A program made the translations under genes and the position numbers. The notes under the pieces were generated by a model, which saw only the letters and a list, made by a program, of their open reading frames with translations, did no database searches and was not told where the DNA came from. Below, one piece after another: positions 26,861 through 35,531 of a stretch of DNA of 64,000 nucleotides (position 1 is the stretch's first letter; each line of letters opens with the position of its first letter). The stretch is from Alphaproteobacteria bacterium (GTDB lineage Bacteria; Pseudomonadota; Alphaproteobacteria; Sphingomonadales; Emcibacteraceae), in contig NVTE01000001.1 in assembly GCA_002401455.1 (NCBI GenBank), positions 255,541-319,540 of the forward strand. Reading direction: 5' to 3'.

Positions 26861-29071
26861 ATGAAAAAACACAAGCTGAGTATCTTTAAAGTTCTGACTG
26901 CCCTTACTATAGTTTTTTGCTTACCGCATCAGGCAGGGGCACAATCAAATCCCCCCCAACCCGGCCAGGACGCCACCTCATCCCGGGTAACCGCCCTCAC
27001 CAACAAACATAACCACCTGCAACAGGACACCGCCGCCCTGCTGAAACGGCTCGTGGCCGAACGGACAAAAGTTCTCGAAGAAATGCGCCGACAAGCGCGG
27101 GAGACCATGGCCGCGTGGGAGAATGATCCCACCTACCTGAATGGCCGGGGTCTAAAGGCCGCCCTCTATAACGCCGAAGCCGTTGCCGAGGGCTATGGCT
27201 TTGACGTCGACAAACTGAACAAGATGTACCGCTTGTCCAAGAAACTTATTCTGGGCCTTGAACTGGTCGGTAAATGCGGCGAAGGCTCGCCCCAGTTAAA
27301 AGTCATTGGCGATACGGTGGATGCCCTGTCGGCCACGGCCAAGGGGGCCATGGTTTTTTTTGGTCTGGCGGCCACAGAAGAAGAACGCCTCGCCTGTGTT
27401 CAGACCGAAAAACTCAATCTATATCGTGAAGTGAACCGGGCCTATATCTATGCCCTCACCGCCGAAAGCGCCCGGGATGCCGCCCAGGGGTTTCGCCGGT
27501 ACGCAGCAAATATTCAGGGTATCTCCGGCACGGATGCCACAATTCTGGTCCGCCAGGCCCAGCAGATGGCCGACGATCAGGATACGGTCATGATCCTGTT
27601 TGAGATGACCCCGGTCATTGGCGAGCTGATCGATCTCTATCGCTTAGGGACAGGCAATGAGGTGTTAGGCGGCAAACTGAGTGAAATGGATAAGGCTTTG
27701 ACCGGCATCTTCATGTTTACTCCCGCCATCGCCGAACAGCTTTTCAAGCGCTATCCCAAAGTTTTTCTCAGCATGAAAGACTTTCTGAAAGAGAATACCA
27801 TGCCCGTGGGTGGTTTTTTCGACAGCGCGATTATCCGGGCCGGGCAGGAACTGGCCCCGGTTAAAAAGAAAGCCCGGGAAATATGGGCCTATATGATGCC
27901 GATCGGCAAAGAGCTCGGCGAACGGGTGGGCAAAAAGGTCCGCACCGTGGCCGGCGAAAGCCTGACCGCCATTGCCAAACGCATGGACGATATGCCCACC
28001 GCCCGCTGGTCCCGGGAGATGGCCATCGAAGCCTCCAACATTATTCCAGCCCATATGGACGCCCTGCTCGACGTTGCTGCGGCAAAACAGATTGTCATCA
28101 TGCTGCGCCCCTTCAATAAAACCGGAAAGAAAGCCATGCAGGAGGCCGTGGACAGGGCCAAGGTCACCGGCGACTGGATCGCGACCAAATGGATGGATGT
28201 GAAACCAAAATCAGCCTCCAATCCGCTGCTTGGTGCCGGCATCCCCCTTAACCCCAATCTGTCAAAATTTGATGATGAGCTAACAAAAGCCCTCAAAAAA
28301 GGTGATCCCGCTGAGATTGCCGAGGTGCGCAGAAAAATTAAAAACATGAAAAAAACCATAACCCAGCTTTTTGCCAAAAGAGACCTCCATGGCAACCCGC
28401 TGGTCGGCAAGATGACCGCCACCTACAAGGAAATGAAAAACGGTTCTGAATTCGAGCACGCGATCCTATGGGCGACAGATTCAAGCGGCAAAAAAGTCAT
28501 GGGCATTCTGGATGAAGCCGGCAATCTGATCGATCCCAAGAGCCTGAAAAAATATGATGTCGATGTCTCAACAGTCAAGGAGGTTGAAATCCTGACCAAC
28601 CTCGCCGGCACCAAAATTCTGCCCGATTATGATACCTTTGCCATCGGGTCAAAAAGCCTGTCCGGGAATGGGGCCCGCAATGCAGCGGGTGACCTCATTG
28701 ACGAGAGCACCACCTATGTCAATAATCTGGGCAATATTGATCGACGCAATCTGGATGCCATGACTGATATTAATGCGGAAATTGCCCGGGCAACCGGGGT
28801 TAAAGGCAACCTGGTCCACCACGGGGCCGCCAATGCCTGGACCGACCTGCCGGATTTCCCCATCACCATCATCATGCCGGACCGGCAGGTCCTCTCCATC
28901 CCGGAAGGCCCGTCCAGCAATCCTTTTTTATGGATCCAGGAAGAATTCCACCGTCAGACCCGCCTGGGCAACAAAGGCCTGATCCCCGACCCCAGTTGGA
29001 ACTGGCCCGACTATGACCCCCGGTTTGGCTTTAAGACCCCGGTCGAAAAAGCTGCAATGGGGGCAAGATGA
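26861..29071 (+). CDS. Exported protein with a class II (CyaA/ExoY/edema-factor-like) nucleotidyl cyclase domain
   Basis: A 736-residue protein with a Sec signal peptide (cleavage near QAGAQS), a helical middle part (about 30-390) and a C-terminal domain (about 393-690) matching the CyaA toxin catalytic core in order. IMLRPFN holds Arg416 (CyaA Arg41). ATKWMDVKPK holds Lys443 and Lys450 (Lys58 and Lys65, same spacing of seven). LGAGIPLNPNLSK corresponds to QAGYIPVNPNLSK. LPDYDTFAI holds Asp589 and Asp591 (Asp188 and Asp190). NLVHHG holds His654 (His298). The CyaA His63 position is Lys448 and the SDWG motif is SNPL, so activity or specificity may differ. This class makes cAMP or other cyclic nucleotides inside eukaryotic hosts. 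The Sec signal would place it in the periplasm or a type II secretion route. It overlaps the next gene by ATGA. GTG 26858 is an alternative start. Confidence 0.75.
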   Translation: MKKHKLSIFKVLTALTIVFCLPHQAGAQSNPPQPGQDATSSRVTALTNKHNHLQQDTAALLKRLVAERTKVLEEMRRQARETMAAWENDPTYLNGRGLKAALYNAEAVAEGYGFDVDKLNKMYRLSKKLILGLELVGKCGEGSPQLKVIGDTVDALSATAKGAMVFFGLAATEEERLACVQTEKLNLYREVNRAYIYALTAESARDAAQGFRRYAANIQGISGTDATILVRQAQQMADDQDTVMILFEMTPVIGELIDLYRLGTGNEVLGGKLSEMDKALTGIFMFTPAIAEQLFKRYPKVFLSMKDFLKENTMPVGGFFDSAIIRAGQELAPVKKKAREIWAYMMPIGKELGERVGKKVRTVAGESLTAIAKRMDDMPTARWSREMAIEASNIIPAHMDALLDVAAAKQIVIMLRPFNKTGKKAMQEAVDRAKVTGDWIATKWMDVKPKSASNPLLGAGIPLNPNLSKFDDELTKALKKGDPAEIAEVRRKIKNMKKTITQLFAKRDLHGNPLVGKMTATYKEMKNGSEFEHAILWATDSSGKKVMGILDEAGNLIDPKSLKKYDVDVSTVKEVEILTNLAGTKILPDYDTFAIGSKSLSGNGARNAAGDLIDESTTYVNNLGNIDRRNLDAMTDINAEIARATGVKGNLVHHGAANAWTDLPDFPITIIMPDRQVLSIPEGPSSNPFLWIQEEFHRQTRLGNKGLIPDPSWNWPDYDPRFGFKTPVEKAAMGAR

Positions 29072-31614
29072 TGCACATATTAGCCTCCTTGATCGCTCGC
29101 CTCTGTCGCACCCTGGCCCGGCCCACGGTCCTTGCCTCAATAACCCTCCTGATGACCTTCAGCCCGTTTTCCCTGTTCGCCCAGGAAATTGATCAGGATA
29201 TTGACCAACAGATAACAGAGTTGGAAGAGCTCTACACAGAGATTGAGCAGCAACTGCACCAACAGAGCGAGGCTCTGGACAAGGCCCTGACAGTTGGCTA
29301 CGGCGGGACGGCCATCCGTAAAGACATGGGCGACATTGCCGACCGGGTAGAGGGTCTCGCCACCAGATTAAGCGATCTTGGCGAGCAGTTGAGTACCCTG
29401 ATCAAAAACATGAATATCAATCCCATCAAGCCGTTCACGATTATCCCGCGCCGGGGGGCCAAGGATGCCCCGCCCTTGCAGTCCGCGGCCCATGATGGCG
29501 ACAGGATATATTTCACAGCCGAGGTCCCGCACCCCCCCCTGGAAGACGGCAGCGAAACCGAACTCATCTGGTCTTTGAAGTTGCCAGATGGCCGGATTTC
29601 TGAAAAACTGAAGAAAACCGACATCAGCCTGCGCGACGGCCCCAGTGCTCTGTATAGCTTTGGCATCAACACCACGGGCATGGAGCTTGGCGCTTATGAA
29701 ATCACTCTGACCCATACCGTTGTCGGCAGGCCAAAACATACCTATCTCGCCACCGCCAGCTTTGACATAAACCAGATCAAAGACATTAAAATTATCCGCA
29801 TGGTGGTGGACGACGAACGGACAGGGGACAAGCATCAACCCGTTCTGGCAGAGGGCGCAGCACCCTTTTTGTTCAGCTATTATGAAGTCCCGGCGGAGGT
29901 TACCGCCCTGTCCGCCCGCTACCGGGTCCGCGACCTCACCGACCGGAAAGATATTTATCAAAAATCTGGCCGCCGCAACACCAAGCCTGAACAGGATATC
30001 CAGCGGGTGGGCATTAAGCTCGACCCTGAAAAAATACCCCTGACCGTCGGCCATGAATATCGCTTTGACATCAGCTTCACCGATGACCTGCGCCAATCAT
30101 CCACCGACAAGGCCTATGACACGGTCCGCGACAGCATCACTTTCTTCTATGGCACGGAACCCCGATTTGCCCGGATTACCCGCCTTGGGGCCACAGTCGC
30201 CGCAGACGGCACAAAATTTGACAAAAACATCCCCCTGCTGACCACCCCGCTATACCTGAATAGCTGGGTCACCGCCGCCAAGTCCATTGACGTCTTAGAG
30301 GTCGATATTCGCCTGATCAGGACCAAAGATAAGTCGGTGGTCTTTGAAACAAGGGTGAGCCAGAAAAATGACCCGGAAAAGGGCATATCCCACCTGAGCT
30401 TCCCCGTCGATCCATCCCTGCTGACAGAGGGAGCAAAATACCGTCAGGAAGTCACCGTTCGGGTCGAGGGGTTAGAGCCTGTAACCGCACGCCGCAGCTT
30501 TACCTATGCCAAGAAGCCCCCGGTAGATATGGCTAAATATGTCAAGGTTTCCGGCGTGATCCGCACCCCTGGCCTGCCCGATGTCATCATAAATTCTGTC
30601 CCGAATACCCGCTATAGATACCGCCATAACTCGACCATCACCCTTTCCGTCCCTGCTGTCTATCCAGATGGCATAGACGGAAAATTAGCCTGGCGATGTA
30701 AAAATTGTGGCGGGGTCAAGACCCCTAGAATTCCCCTGGACGGCAGCAACAATGACTGGGGCTTCAGCTATTCGCCGGGTAAAAACCGGTGGGGGGGTAA
30801 AATTGAGTTGTTCCATCTGAGCAAGAGTTCCCGCAGTAAAAACCTGTACTCGGCGCACTTCTCCCTTGAGAAACCCTTTCAGGCCAGTCTGTTTACCAGC
30901 CTTAAGGGCCGGAAAAAGAATCTTGATTTCCACCCCTGGGGGATGGGAGATATCGGTGTCAGGCTGAAGGCAAATTCTTTTGCCACCACCGTTACCGTCA
31001 GTGCTAAGGCAACCCTGAAAGAAACCGGAGAGACTCTCTTTAATGAAACAAAGTCAATTTCCCTGCCGGCTAATCAGGATAAAGACTGGCTATGGGCGAT
31101 CGACCCGGACAGATTAAAATTCGACCTGGCCCGTCATTTCCCCGGAATTAAAAAATCTCATATTAAAAAGAATATTGACCTCGAGGTGACAATTGATGAC
31201 GGCAAGGGGTATAAAACCTCGCGCTCCACGGCATTGACCAGAAAAATATTTATTCTCAATGATAAAAAATATTTTAAAAACGGACCCAATAACCCAGAAA
31301 ACCCCCTGGTCAGGACGATCGTGCCCCCTGCCGACATGAAAGGCCCCTTCACAACGTCGATTACCGGTATCAGCACCTATTACACAGAGGGCCTTAAATG
31401 GTATTATGACCCGGACAAATTAGAAAGCTGGGCCGCCGAGGGTGGGGCCAAAAAATACAAGGAAGACGACAAGAAAGAATATTACCGGAAAACGGTACCC
31501 CTGTTGCTGACCATTGAAGATTCCACAGGTAAACAGGCTGTGGCTTTCTGGAAAAATTACACATATTCTGTGAACATATGGAAAAAGCCAGAAGCAGAGC
31601 TGGGCAAAGAATAA
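29068..31614 (+). CDS. Large exported coiled-coil and beta-rich protein, unknown function
   Basis: An 848-residue protein. A signal peptide ends near SLFAQE, and a coiled-coil stretch at about residues 42-115 contains QITELEELYTEIEQQLHQ. The rest (about 125-840) is beta-rich and repetitive in style, with segments such as EVPHPPLEDGSETELIW, AYEITLTHTV, YRFDISFTDD and VTVRVEGLEPV that suggest several Ig-like or similar sandwich domains. A CKNCGG pair sits near residue 549. No enzyme motif or membrane anchor was seen. It overlaps the cyclase-like gene by 4 bases and is probably its partner in the envelope or outside the cell. I do not recognise the family. Confidence 0.7.
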   Translation: MMHILASLIARLCRTLARPTVLASITLLMTFSPFSLFAQEIDQDIDQQITELEELYTEIEQQLHQQSEALDKALTVGYGGTAIRKDMGDIADRVEGLATRLSDLGEQLSTLIKNMNINPIKPFTIIPRRGAKDAPPLQSAAHDGDRIYFTAEVPHPPLEDGSETELIWSLKLPDGRISEKLKKTDISLRDGPSALYSFGINTTGMELGAYEITLTHTVVGRPKHTYLATASFDINQIKDIKIIRMVVDDERTGDKHQPVLAEGAAPFLFSYYEVPAEVTALSARYRVRDLTDRKDIYQKSGRRNTKPEQDIQRVGIKLDPEKIPLTVGHEYRFDISFTDDLRQSSTDKAYDTVRDSITFFYGTEPRFARITRLGATVAADGTKFDKNIPLLTTPLYLNSWVTAAKSIDVLEVDIRLIRTKDKSVVFETRVSQKNDPEKGISHLSFPVDPSLLTEGAKYRQEVTVRVEGLEPVTARRSFTYAKKPPVDMAKYVKVSGVIRTPGLPDVIINSVPNTRYRYRHNSTITLSVPAVYPDGIDGKLAWRCKNCGGVKTPRIPLDGSNNDWGFSYSPGKNRWGGKIELFHLSKSSRSKNLYSAHFSLEKPFQASLFTSLKGRKKNLDFHPWGMGDIGVRLKANSFATTVTVSAKATLKETGETLFNETKSISLPANQDKDWLWAIDPDRLKFDLARHFPGIKKSHIKKNIDLEVTIDDGKGYKTSRSTALTRKIFILNDKKYFKNGPNNPENPLVRTIVPPADMKGPFTTSITGISTYYTEGLKWYYDPDKLESWAAEGGAKKYKEDDKKEYYRKTVPLLLTIEDSTGKQAVAFWKNYTYSVNIWKKPEAELGKE

Positions 31615-31699
31615 CGCCTGCTTGCAACCATATCTTAATGCTGGATAGTTATGAATAGAAACAAATTTTTGAGTGATTAAAAAAAGAGAGAGTGTTTAC

Positions 31700-34600
31700 A
31701 TGTCCGTCCGCCCCGCTTTATCCCTAATTATCATCCTATTTATGGCTTCCCTGATGGTCACAAGTCCAGTACAGGCGGGGATTATCCCCGGTTTTGTCAA
31801 GAAATTGAATCCCTTTGGCTCCACCTCAGATGTTAATGTGGATAAAATAAAGAAGAATATCGCCAAAAATATTAAAGAGTTAAAACAGAAGGCTGCACAA
31901 GGTGATCCACGGGCCATGGCTGCTCTGGCGGAATATTACTTTAATGGCCTCAGGATGAAAAGAAATGTCCGTAAAGCATTCGACCTCTACCAAGAAGCCG
32001 CTGCTGGCGGTGATGCCGTCGGGCAATTTCGGATGGGGGAGTTTTACAGCTTTGGCCTCGATATGGACAATGATGGTATTTTTGAAATTCCTGTTGATCG
32101 ACAAAAAGGCAACGCCCTGAGGGCGCAATCCCTTAAGGGCCTCGCCAAACTTGCGGGTAAGAAACACGGTGATGCCTTATATATTATGGGGATGCTTCAC
32201 AAACGGGGGTCTTTAGGCTTGGAAAAAAGCTCCAAAAAATCTCGTAAATATTGGGAAAAATCGGCAAAAAAAGGCCACGCCAGGGGCATGTATCAATTTG
32301 GTGAAATCCTGTTAACTGAGGGCGGAAAAAACCATAAAAAAGCTTGTGACTTTTTTGTCAGATCCGCCATCAGCGGTTTTCGCCGGGGGATTTATGCGAT
32401 TGGTTATTGCCATGAAAAAGGTCGGGGACGCCCTAAGGACATAGGCCAGGCCCACCAATGGTATAATTACGGCGCAAAACATTATAGTGTCGCGTCCATG
32501 TTCCGCATGGGGGACATAACCGCGGCCAAAGGCGGAGATGATAATAAGAAAAAAGCGGCCGAATATTATGACATGGCCATCACCGAAGGTGCCGCAGGCG
32601 GCTATGCCCGATACGCCCGTGGGGCCCATGACGAGAAAACGGCTTATTATTACCAGCAGGCCCTGGCCCATGATCTCGATAACACTTCTTACCTGACGAA
32701 ACTTCAGGAAAACAGAAAGAAACAGGGTCAGATCATTGGCCTGACACCCGGAACCTACACCCGGGACGACCTGCTGAATATTGCCAATAAAGCCGCGGCG
32801 GGTCATGCCGGGGCCAAAGAATATGCCAAAGATTTTATGCTCATGGGCTATATTAAGTCCCTGGAGCCGGTCCAGCTCTTGACCCTTGGAAATGGCTTTT
32901 CCCATAAATATGACGCCTATGGTACCGCCCTGTTCTTCAGCCCGGATAACAAAACCCTCACCATTATCCACAAGTACGACACCAGCATAAGCCATCAGTC
33001 AGTCAATTCAACCTGGGACGTGGCAACCCGGGAACTGATCAGCCTGCGCGTCCTTAAAAGTGGCCGGTTTTTCAAAGCCGCCTCCCCTGATGGCAAAAAA
33101 ATTATTATGGAGGTTCGCGACACGGAATATTGGCAGAATTCATATACCGGGGATGCAAAGGTGACCCTCAATGACAGTGAAACCGGCCAGATCCTGCTCA
33201 CCCTGAAAGAGCTGAAGGACAATGACCTGTTCAGGACTTATTTCACCGGGAACGATAAATATATCAATATTCAGTACGATAGATTTAATACTTCAAAAAA
33301 GACATTTCAAAATAGGAGCGCCCTCTATGACGCCGCGACGGGAAAAGTGGTCACAGATGACAAAGGCACCGTATTCCGGAGAGTAAGCCCCGATGGGTTA
33401 CATGTCATGACCAGCTCCATGCCCGATAAAGACGAGACTTATCCCGAAGAAGGGGTCAGGCATCAAAGGCTGCCCACATGGATTGGCGGCAGCAAAATAG
33501 ATAAGCTGCGTTCTGTAGAAAATGGCATTTTCTCCCCCGATGGTCGTTATTGGATCACTCCACAATATTTATATGACCTGAAAGAAGATAAATTCCTCGG
33601 CGAGCATGATGCCGCCCATGATACAATGGTCAATTTCGTCAACATCCCCGGCACCCCCCTGCTTCTCCGGATTTACGATAGCGTTATCGTCACTTACCTG
33701 ATGGAAGGCAGCACCCTCACCCAAGTAGGCCGCCAGCCTCTTGATGTAGAATGGAGTAAATTTGAGTTTGAACATCTTTTCTCCCCGGATTTCACCATGG
33801 TGACCCTTAACGGCGTCCGTGAAGGCAGCGCCGACAAAGAAACCTATATCCAGTCCTATACAAGGCCAACGGATGTGGAAATTGCCCAAGAACAGGAAAA
33901 GCAAAAAGAAAAAAACAAAACCGATAAAGCCATGAATGATGTTCTGGAAATGTTTGAAATCGGTTTCGATGATCAGGCCATAGACCAGATGAATGAGGTC
34001 ATCGCCAAAGATCCCACCGCCATCATGCCCGCCTTTAACATGATGAAAAAACGGACCAAAATCAGCGCCACATCGGTTGGCCTTGTGATGAAAACAGCCA
34101 TCGACGCGGCATTGGCGCATACAGATATCATAAAGATAGATCTTAGACTGAAAGGGGAAAAAAGCGATCCTGGTACCGGGGACGCTATTGTTAAGGATTT
34201 TGTTCTGTTTCAGTCCAACGTTCAGAAAGCCGGCGTCCGGCGGGGCGATACCATTATCAGCCTGGACGGCAGACCCTATTTCCGGTCAAACACCCCGGAA
34301 ATGCAAGACTATATCGACAGCATTCAGGCCAACCAGCACGTGACCATGGTCGTCGAGCGGGGCGGACAGCAATTGCCCTTCACCTATAAAACAAAAACGG
34401 TCCCCGATGGGGCCGGATTGAGGAATGCCATGCGCCAACTGTTCTGGTATGGCCTGATTGCCAACGCCGCCGGTCACCCGGATATTGCCGACATGGCGGC
34501 GGGGCGCATTGGCGAGTTGTTAAATCAACGCATATTCACCAAAGGTGAAGAAGTATGGGGCGATAACAGCCGTCAAAGCATTGCCTTACTAAAGGCGGTG

Positions 34601-34900
34601 GCCTTGGCCAAGAGAGGCAACCACAAGGCCGCCTACGCGATCCTGCTGACCGAAAAATCCATGAAAGCTGAAAATCAATGGGGCGTTAATCATGTTGACT
34701 GGGACCCGGATCTCTTTGCCGACCTATTCAAGGAACCTAAAAAGCTCGCCTATATCCTGGGCAAGAAAGTTGATGATCTGCCTAAACTCACCGATAAGAA
34801 AGTCACACCTGCGGACTATTGGACCCTGGATGGCCGCCTGATCAAACTTGGCGAGACCGCAATCGTGAAAGAAAATGAAGGCGGCTCCGTCATTGACTGA
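31700..34900 (+). CDS. Exported Sel1-repeat, propeller-like and PDZ-domain protein
   Basis: A 1066-residue protein with a signal peptide ending near PVQAG. Sel1-type repeats occupy about residues 60-310 (AAQGDPRAMAALAEYYFNG, AAAGGDAVGQFRMGEFY, AKKGHARGMYQFGEILL). A beta-propeller-like part at about 385-700 has repeated SPDG/SPDN strand turns (FFSPDNKTLTII, ASPDGKKIIM, FSPDGRYWIT). After a Lys/Glu-rich helix, a PDZ-like domain lies at about 810-890 (VQKAGVRRGDTIISLDGRPY). A helical C-terminus ends the chain. This is a scaffold architecture rather than an enzyme. ATG 31700 with GAGAGAG upstream is preferred to GTG 31673. It follows the preceding gene by 85 bases and overlaps the next by 26. Confidence 0.75.
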   Translation: MSVRPALSLIIILFMASLMVTSPVQAGIIPGFVKKLNPFGSTSDVNVDKIKKNIAKNIKELKQKAAQGDPRAMAALAEYYFNGLRMKRNVRKAFDLYQEAAAGGDAVGQFRMGEFYSFGLDMDNDGIFEIPVDRQKGNALRAQSLKGLAKLAGKKHGDALYIMGMLHKRGSLGLEKSSKKSRKYWEKSAKKGHARGMYQFGEILLTEGGKNHKKACDFFVRSAISGFRRGIYAIGYCHEKGRGRPKDIGQAHQWYNYGAKHYSVASMFRMGDITAAKGGDDNKKKAAEYYDMAITEGAAGGYARYARGAHDEKTAYYYQQALAHDLDNTSYLTKLQENRKKQGQIIGLTPGTYTRDDLLNIANKAAAGHAGAKEYAKDFMLMGYIKSLEPVQLLTLGNGFSHKYDAYGTALFFSPDNKTLTIIHKYDTSISHQSVNSTWDVATRELISLRVLKSGRFFKAASPDGKKIIMEVRDTEYWQNSYTGDAKVTLNDSETGQILLTLKELKDNDLFRTYFTGNDKYINIQYDRFNTSKKTFQNRSALYDAATGKVVTDDKGTVFRRVSPDGLHVMTSSMPDKDETYPEEGVRHQRLPTWIGGSKIDKLRSVENGIFSPDGRYWITPQYLYDLKEDKFLGEHDAAHDTMVNFVNIPGTPLLLRIYDSVIVTYLMEGSTLTQVGRQPLDVEWSKFEFEHLFSPDFTMVTLNGVREGSADKETYIQSYTRPTDVEIAQEQEKQKEKNKTDKAMNDVLEMFEIGFDDQAIDQMNEVIAKDPTAIMPAFNMMKKRTKISATSVGLVMKTAIDAALAHTDIIKIDLRLKGEKSDPGTGDAIVKDFVLFQSNVQKAGVRRGDTIISLDGRPYFRSNTPEMQDYIDSIQANQHVTMVVERGGQQLPFTYKTKTVPDGAGLRNAMRQLFWYGLIANAAGHPDIADMAAGRIGELLNQRIFTKGEEVWGDNSRQSIALLKAVALAKRGNHKAAYAILLTEKSMKAENQWGVNHVDWDPDLFADLFKEPKKLAYILGKKVDDLPKLTDKKVTPADYWTLDGRLIKLGETAIVKENEGGSVID

Positions 34901-35429
34901 TTACCCCCCTCATAGCGTAAAGACACGGCGGTGCCGGGCCTGCGGTGATGCTAACATGATGCCCGACAGCCGCGGCTTTACCGGCATGGAAACCACCGTC
35001 ACTTACCTCTGCCCGACCTGTGAGGCTACCGTCGAAATTCAGTCCATGGGCCAGGCCGGCTTGAAGCTGGCGGTGGGATTAATTGTATTAGCGGTTGTCA
35101 CTTTCATGGTCCTGGAAAACCCCGGCCCATGGGATATGGTCGATTATCTGTTATATTCAGGCTTTGTGTTTGTGGTCTTATATCTGCCCGCCAGCATCCT
35201 GATCCCCCATTGGGCCCACAGGGTGACAGGAGAGCGGGACATGGCAGCAGACAGCCTGGATTTTGGCACAGATGATTTTGCCCGGACAATCCAGGACCCC
35301 GTGCAGAAGGGGATCATCCGCTTTGAAAGGTTTGGCTTTCTCGGCGGGTTTATCGCGCCGCTGATTTTCATCGCCCTTGTTCTCGGGGCCGCCACACTCA
35401 TCGGCATGATTAACTTTTATTATTTCTAA
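34875..35429 (+). CDS. Zinc-ribbon membrane protein at the end of the exported-protein locus
   Basis: A 184-residue protein. An N-terminal zinc ribbon is formed by Cys20-x2-Cys23 (CRAC) and Cys46-x2-Cys49 (CPTC). Three hydrophobic helices follow at about residues 63-78, 88-109 and 153-180. The loop between helices 2 and 3 is acidic (DMAADSLDFGTDDF). Its start lies 26 bases inside the Sel1-PDZ gene, so the two are cotranscribed. The fold suggests a cytosolic metal-binding head tethered to the inner membrane. A function in the cyclase-like locus is only implied by position. Confidence 0.65.
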   Translation: MKAAPSLTDYPPHSVKTRRCRACGDANMMPDSRGFTGMETTVTYLCPTCEATVEIQSMGQAGLKLAVGLIVLAVVTFMVLENPGPWDMVDYLLYSGFVFVVLYLPASILIPHWAHRVTGERDMAADSLDFGTDDFARTIQDPVQKGIIRFERFGFLGGFIAPLIFIALVLGAATLIGMINFYYF

Positions 35430-35531
35430 ATCCCGATAAATATACCCACCAGTGAAGACAACTCTTTGGCTTTCAGGTAAACTAATGCTACAGTTTAGCC
35501 GTAAAGCCCACCCTAAATATAATGGCGTTAA

